Source of the DNA: an uncultured Oscillospiraceae bacterium
GTDB taxonomy: Bacteria; Bacillota; Clostridia; Oscillospirales; Ruminococcaceae
Direction: 5' to 3'
Assembly (NCBI GenBank): GCA_934232845.1
Contig: CAKQGD010000068.1
Location: 1-7,815 of the forward strand
DNA length: 7,815 nucleotides
This document shows, piece by piece, positions 5,759 through 7,815 of this stretch. The first letter of the stretch is position 1. Each line of letters opens with the position of its first letter. The position numbers were made by a program, and so were the translations under genes. Under the pieces are notes generated by a model. It saw only the letters and a program-made list of their open reading frames with translations. It ran no database searches and had not been told where the DNA came from.

Positions 5759-5782
5759 ATGCACCATGAAGCTGAAAAATAA
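5759..5782 (+). other. Out-of-frame 7-codon mini-ORF over the dehydrogenase start
   Basis: ATG at 5759 opens a frame encoding MHHEAEK and ends at TAA 5780-5782, overlapping the dehydrogenase start by 17 nt in another frame. It stands 5 nt from the AAGGAG (5748-5753), the ideal spacing, while the dehydrogenase ATG is 12 nt away. Whether it is translated is unknown. Confidence 0.35.
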
Positions 5783-6500
5783 AGTTGCCATTATCACCGG
5801 CGCGGCTGTCGGAATCGGTTATGCGGCCGCAGAGCTTTTCCTCGAAGAGGGCGCCCGTGTCGCTATCTGCGACATCAATGCCGCCAAGGTTGAAGAAGCC
5901 GCCTCTAAACTCTCTGCAAAGGGAGAAATCCGCGGCTACGTCTGCGATGTTTCCAACCGCGAGCAGGTCAACGAAATGGTGAAAAAGATTGCCGAGGACT
6001 TTGGCCGTGTGGATATTCTTGTGAACAACGCCGGCATCACAAAGGACGCGCAGTTCTATAAGATGTCCCCCGAGCAGTTTGAAGCCGTAATCAACGTCAA
6101 CCTGCTGGGCAATTTCAACATGACCAAGGCCGTCGTTCCCTACATGATGGAACAGAAATACGGCAAAATCGTACATTGCTCTTCTGTCTCCGCCTTCAAC
6201 GGCAACTTCGGCCAGACGAACTATGCCGCTTCCAAGGCAGCGATCATGGGCATGACCCGCGTACAGGGAAAGGAACTCGGCAAATACGGCATCAATGTCA
6301 ACGCAGTCTGCCCCGGCTCCATCATGACGGACATGTACATCGCCGTTCCGGAAGAGGCCAAGCAGAAAAAGCTCGCCGGCATTGCGCTGCGACGCTACGG
6401 TGATCCCAGAGAGGCTGCGCAGGTGTATTGCTTCCTCGCTTCCGACGAGGCCAGCTATATCACCTCTCAGACCATCGTCTGTGACGGCGGATTTAACTGA
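5766..6500 (+). CDS. Short-chain dehydrogenase/reductase (3-hydroxyacyl-CoA dehydrogenase / FabG-like)
   Basis: A classical cytoplasmic SDR of 244 residues. TGAAVGIG (11-18) is the dinucleotide loop, NNAG is at 87-90, and the catalytic set is Asn112, Ser140, Tyr153 and Lys157 (YAASK). An aspartate at the end of the second strand (Asp36 in AICDIN) is the usual mark of NAD(H) rather than NADP(H) preference, which favours an oxidative role over fatty acid synthesis. The C-terminus SQTIVCDGGFN is typical. The only in-frame start near the ribosome binding site is ATG 5766, because a TGA lies just upstream in frame; the spacing from AAGGAG is a long 12 nt. The thiolase follows 113 nt downstream, so the likely reaction is oxidation of a 3-hydroxyacyl-CoA to the 3-ketoacyl-CoA. 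An alternative is a 3-oxoacyl-ACP reductase or a dehydrogenase for another secondary alcohol; the SDR family does not fix substrate by sequence alone. Confidence 0.93.
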   Translation: MKLKNKVAIITGAAVGIGYAAAELFLEEGARVAICDINAAKVEEAASKLSAKGEIRGYVCDVSNREQVNEMVKKIAEDFGRVDILVNNAGITKDAQFYKMSPEQFEAVINVNLLGNFNMTKAVVPYMMEQKYGKIVHCSSVSAFNGNFGQTNYAASKAAIMGMTRVQGKELGKYGINVNAVCPGSIMTDMYIAVPEEAKQKKLAGIALRRYGDPREAAQVYCFLASDEASYITSQTIVCDGGFN

Positions 6501-6511
6501 GATGCCGCAAA

Positions 6512-6535
6512 GCCGAAATCGAGGATTTTTTCGGC
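6512..6535 (+). other. Intercistronic hairpin 1 (dehydrogenase-thiolase gap)
   Basis: GCCGAAA (6512-6518) pairs with TTTCGGC (6529-6535) around a 10-nt loop, starting 11 nt after the dehydrogenase stop. The sequence after it is U-rich but interrupted (ACTTTCTGTTTCCC), so at most a partial terminator or a 3'-end stabiliser is indicated. Confidence 0.4.
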
Positions 6536-6558
6536 ACTTTCTGTTTCCCTTGTAATCC

Positions 6559-6580
6559 ATGCCGCTGAGCCGTGCGGCAT
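6559..6580 (+). other. Intercistronic hairpin 2 (dehydrogenase-thiolase gap)
   Basis: ATGCCGC (6559-6565) pairs with GCGGCAT (6574-6580) around an 8-nt loop. A third ATGCCGC at 6502-6508 could pair with the same right arm and so compete with this fold. No U-tract follows. Confidence 0.4.
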
Positions 6581-6613
6581 TGTCCCAAATACAATACAAA
6601 ACGAGGTGTCATT

Positions 6614-7815
6614 ATGAGAGAAGTCGTTGTAGTGTCGGCGGTGCGCACGCCGATCGGATCGATCGGCGGAACGCTGAAAAACATGGAACCGGAGCGTCTG
6701 CTGGCGGTTGCGCTGGAAGGCGCAATTGAAAAGGCGGGAATCAAAAAAGAAGACATCGACGAGGTAATCTGCGGACAGGCGAAGCAGTCCACAGACCAGC
6801 CGAATATCGCACGTCTGACGTCGCTGATTGTGCAGATCCCGGTGGAGACGCCGGCCTATACAGTGCACCGTCAGTGCGCGTCCGGCATGCAGGCGATTTT
6901 GTCCGGTATGCAGCAGATTCAGTGCGGAGCGTCCGACGTGGTGCTTTGCGGCGGCGTCGAGAGCATGTCTACCGCACCGTTCTATGTCCGCAAGGTGCGC
7001 TTCGGCTGCGGCAACGGTACACAGCAGTTCTGTGACCCGAACATTGAGAGTCAGCCGCACAGCCAGCCCAACGAGATTTACGGTACGTTCAATATGATTC
7101 AGACGGCGGACAACGTCGCGAAGAAGGACAACATCTCCCGCGAGGAGTGCGACGTCTTCGCGCTGGAGAGCCAGCGCCGGGCGGTGGCCGCGATCAATTC
7201 GGGCCGTTTCAAGGATGAGATCGTTCCGGTCGTGATTCCGCAGAGAAAGAAAGACCACATTGTGTTCGATACGGATGAATATCCCAAGCGCGATACGAGT
7301 CTTGAGAAGATGGCGAAGCTCAAGCCCATCTTTGAGGGCGGCGTAACGACGGCGGGCAACGCCTCCGGCCGCAACGACGGCGCTTCCGCGCTGGTCATCA
7401 TGGCAAAGGAAAAGGCAGAAGAGCTCGGCCTTAAGCCGATTGCGAGAATTCTTGCGGGCGCAGCGGGCGGCGTGGATCCCAGAGTAATGGGTCTCGGCCC
7501 TGTCGCCGCGACAAACAACCTGTTTGATAAGTTCCTCAAGCCGATGGGCATCGAGATGAAGGATATCGGCCTGTGGGAACTCAACGAGGCCTTTGCATCC
7601 CAGTCCCTCGGCTGCCTGAAGGAGCTGGGTCTTGAGGATAAGCAGGACATCATCAACGTCAACGGCGGCGCGATCGCACTGGGCCATCCTCTGGGCTGCT
7701 CGGGCGCGCGCATTTCCACCACGCTGATCCATGAGATGCAGAAGAGAGACGTCCGTTACGGCGTCGCTACCCTCTGCATCGCGGGCGGTCTCGGCATGGC
7801 CATGGCGTTTGAAAA
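6614..7815 (+). CDS. Thiolase (acetyl-CoA C-acetyltransferase family), 3' end outside window
   Basis: A cytoplasmic thiolase that cleaves a 3-ketoacyl-CoA with CoA to give acetyl-CoA, or runs the reverse condensation. 400 codons are visible; family members have about 390-400 residues, so only the last few are missing. The nucleophile is Cys88 in VHRQCASGMQAI, the second set is NEAFA (324-328), His358 in GGAIALGHPLGCSGAR, and the acid/base Cys388 in LCIAGG. Two small departures from the usual pattern are a His where Asn is common before the nucleophile motif (NRQC) and GGLGMA where GGGQG is usual at the end. The ATG at 6614 has GAGGTG 8 nt upstream. It follows the dehydrogenase by 113 nt on the same strand, and the pair forms the last two steps of a beta-oxidation cycle. 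Biosynthetic use in butyrate formation is the main alternative role. Confidence 0.95.
   Translation, partial: MREVVVVSAVRTPIGSIGGTLKNMEPERLLAVALEGAIEKAGIKKEDIDEVICGQAKQSTDQPNIARLTSLIVQIPVETPAYTVHRQCASGMQAILSGMQQIQCGASDVVLCGGVESMSTAPFYVRKVRFGCGNGTQQFCDPNIESQPHSQPNEIYGTFNMIQTADNVAKKDNISREECDVFALESQRRAVAAINSGRFKDEIVPVVIPQRKKDHIVFDTDEYPKRDTSLEKMAKLKPIFEGGVTTAGNASGRNDGASALVIMAKEKAEELGLKPIARILAGAAGGVDPRVMGLGPVAATNNLFDKFLKPMGIEMKDIGLWELNEAFASQSLGCLKELGLEDKQDIINVNGGAIALGHPLGCSGARISTTLIHEMQKRDVRYGVATLCIAGGLGMAMAFE

Larger units (their letters stand above)
5425..5765. other. Divergent control region between LysR and dehydrogenase genes
   Basis: A 341-nt AT-rich stretch. It holds the LysR ribosome binding site and promoter on the left, then the palindromes at 5496-5511 and 5589-5610, a partial GAATTATA half-site at 5622-5629, a palindrome over the -35 at 5660-5674, the dehydrogenase promoter (5666-5694), a shared 14-mer (5700-5713) and the dehydrogenase ribosome binding site (5748-5753). 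No credible longer gene is present. Confidence 0.7.

Noticed and set aside
5690..5782. 31-codon upstream frame ahead of the dehydrogenase
   Set aside because: Its ATG lies within the predicted -10 and has no ribosome binding site; only the internal ATG at 5759 has one, so only the 7-codon version is kept as a candidate.
5706..6599. 297-codon minus-strand open frame
   Set aside because: Antisense shadow of the dehydrogenase; the plus-strand frame carries all SDR catalytic motifs.
6467..7732. 421-codon minus-strand open frame
   Set aside because: Antisense shadow of the thiolase, with an arginine- and histidine-rich translation and no family features.
1..7815. tRNA, rRNA, CRISPR, toxin-antitoxin, insertion sequence or prophage features
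   Set aside because: No arrays of repeats, cloverleaf-like sequences, transposase or phage motifs were seen on either strand.

Overview
The window looks like a chromosomal catabolic locus from an anaerobic Firmicute, probably a Clostridia-type gut bacterium. This is an inference from three things: strong purine-rich ribosome binding sites (AAGGAGGA, GGAGGA, GGGGAGGGG), coding DNA of moderate GC with very AT-rich intergenic regions, and the protein families present. No rRNA, tRNA, IS element, CRISPR array or phage gene is visible.

Layout from left to right. Minus strand: a sodium:solute symporter (SSS) that runs off the left edge (1-1256); a 32-residue single-span membrane protein just upstream of it (1349-1447), which is easy to miss; a 178-nt gap holding a long nested inverted repeat (1502-1597); an SLC13/DASS-type permease (1626-2921); a CaiB/BaiF type III CoA-transferase (3029-4216); a 314-nt control region with a good promoter and a LysR-type operator candidate; and a LysR-type regulator (4531-5424) closed by a textbook intrinsic terminator. 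Then a 341-nt divergent control region. Plus strand: a short-chain dehydrogenase (5766-6500) and a thiolase (6614 to the right edge, almost complete).

Reading the genes together (inference): one or both sodium-coupled carriers import an organic acid, the CoA-transferase activates it to its CoA thioester, the apparently NAD-preferring dehydrogenase oxidises a 3-hydroxyacyl-CoA, and the thiolase cleaves the 3-ketoacyl-CoA to acetyl-CoA. The simplest substrate that needs only these enzymes is a short 3-hydroxy acid such as 3-hydroxybutyrate, but the sequence does not fix the substrate. The LysR protein sits between the two arms and probably controls one or both. A candidate LysR box lies about 63 bp upstream of the predicted CoA-transferase start site, and a 14-bp sequence is shared by the predicted leaders of the CoA-transferase and dehydrogenase transcripts.

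All enzyme families here are known. The less ordinary parts are the microprotein, the nested inverted repeat, the small out-of-frame ORF that competes for the dehydrogenase ribosome binding site, and the operator-like palindromes.
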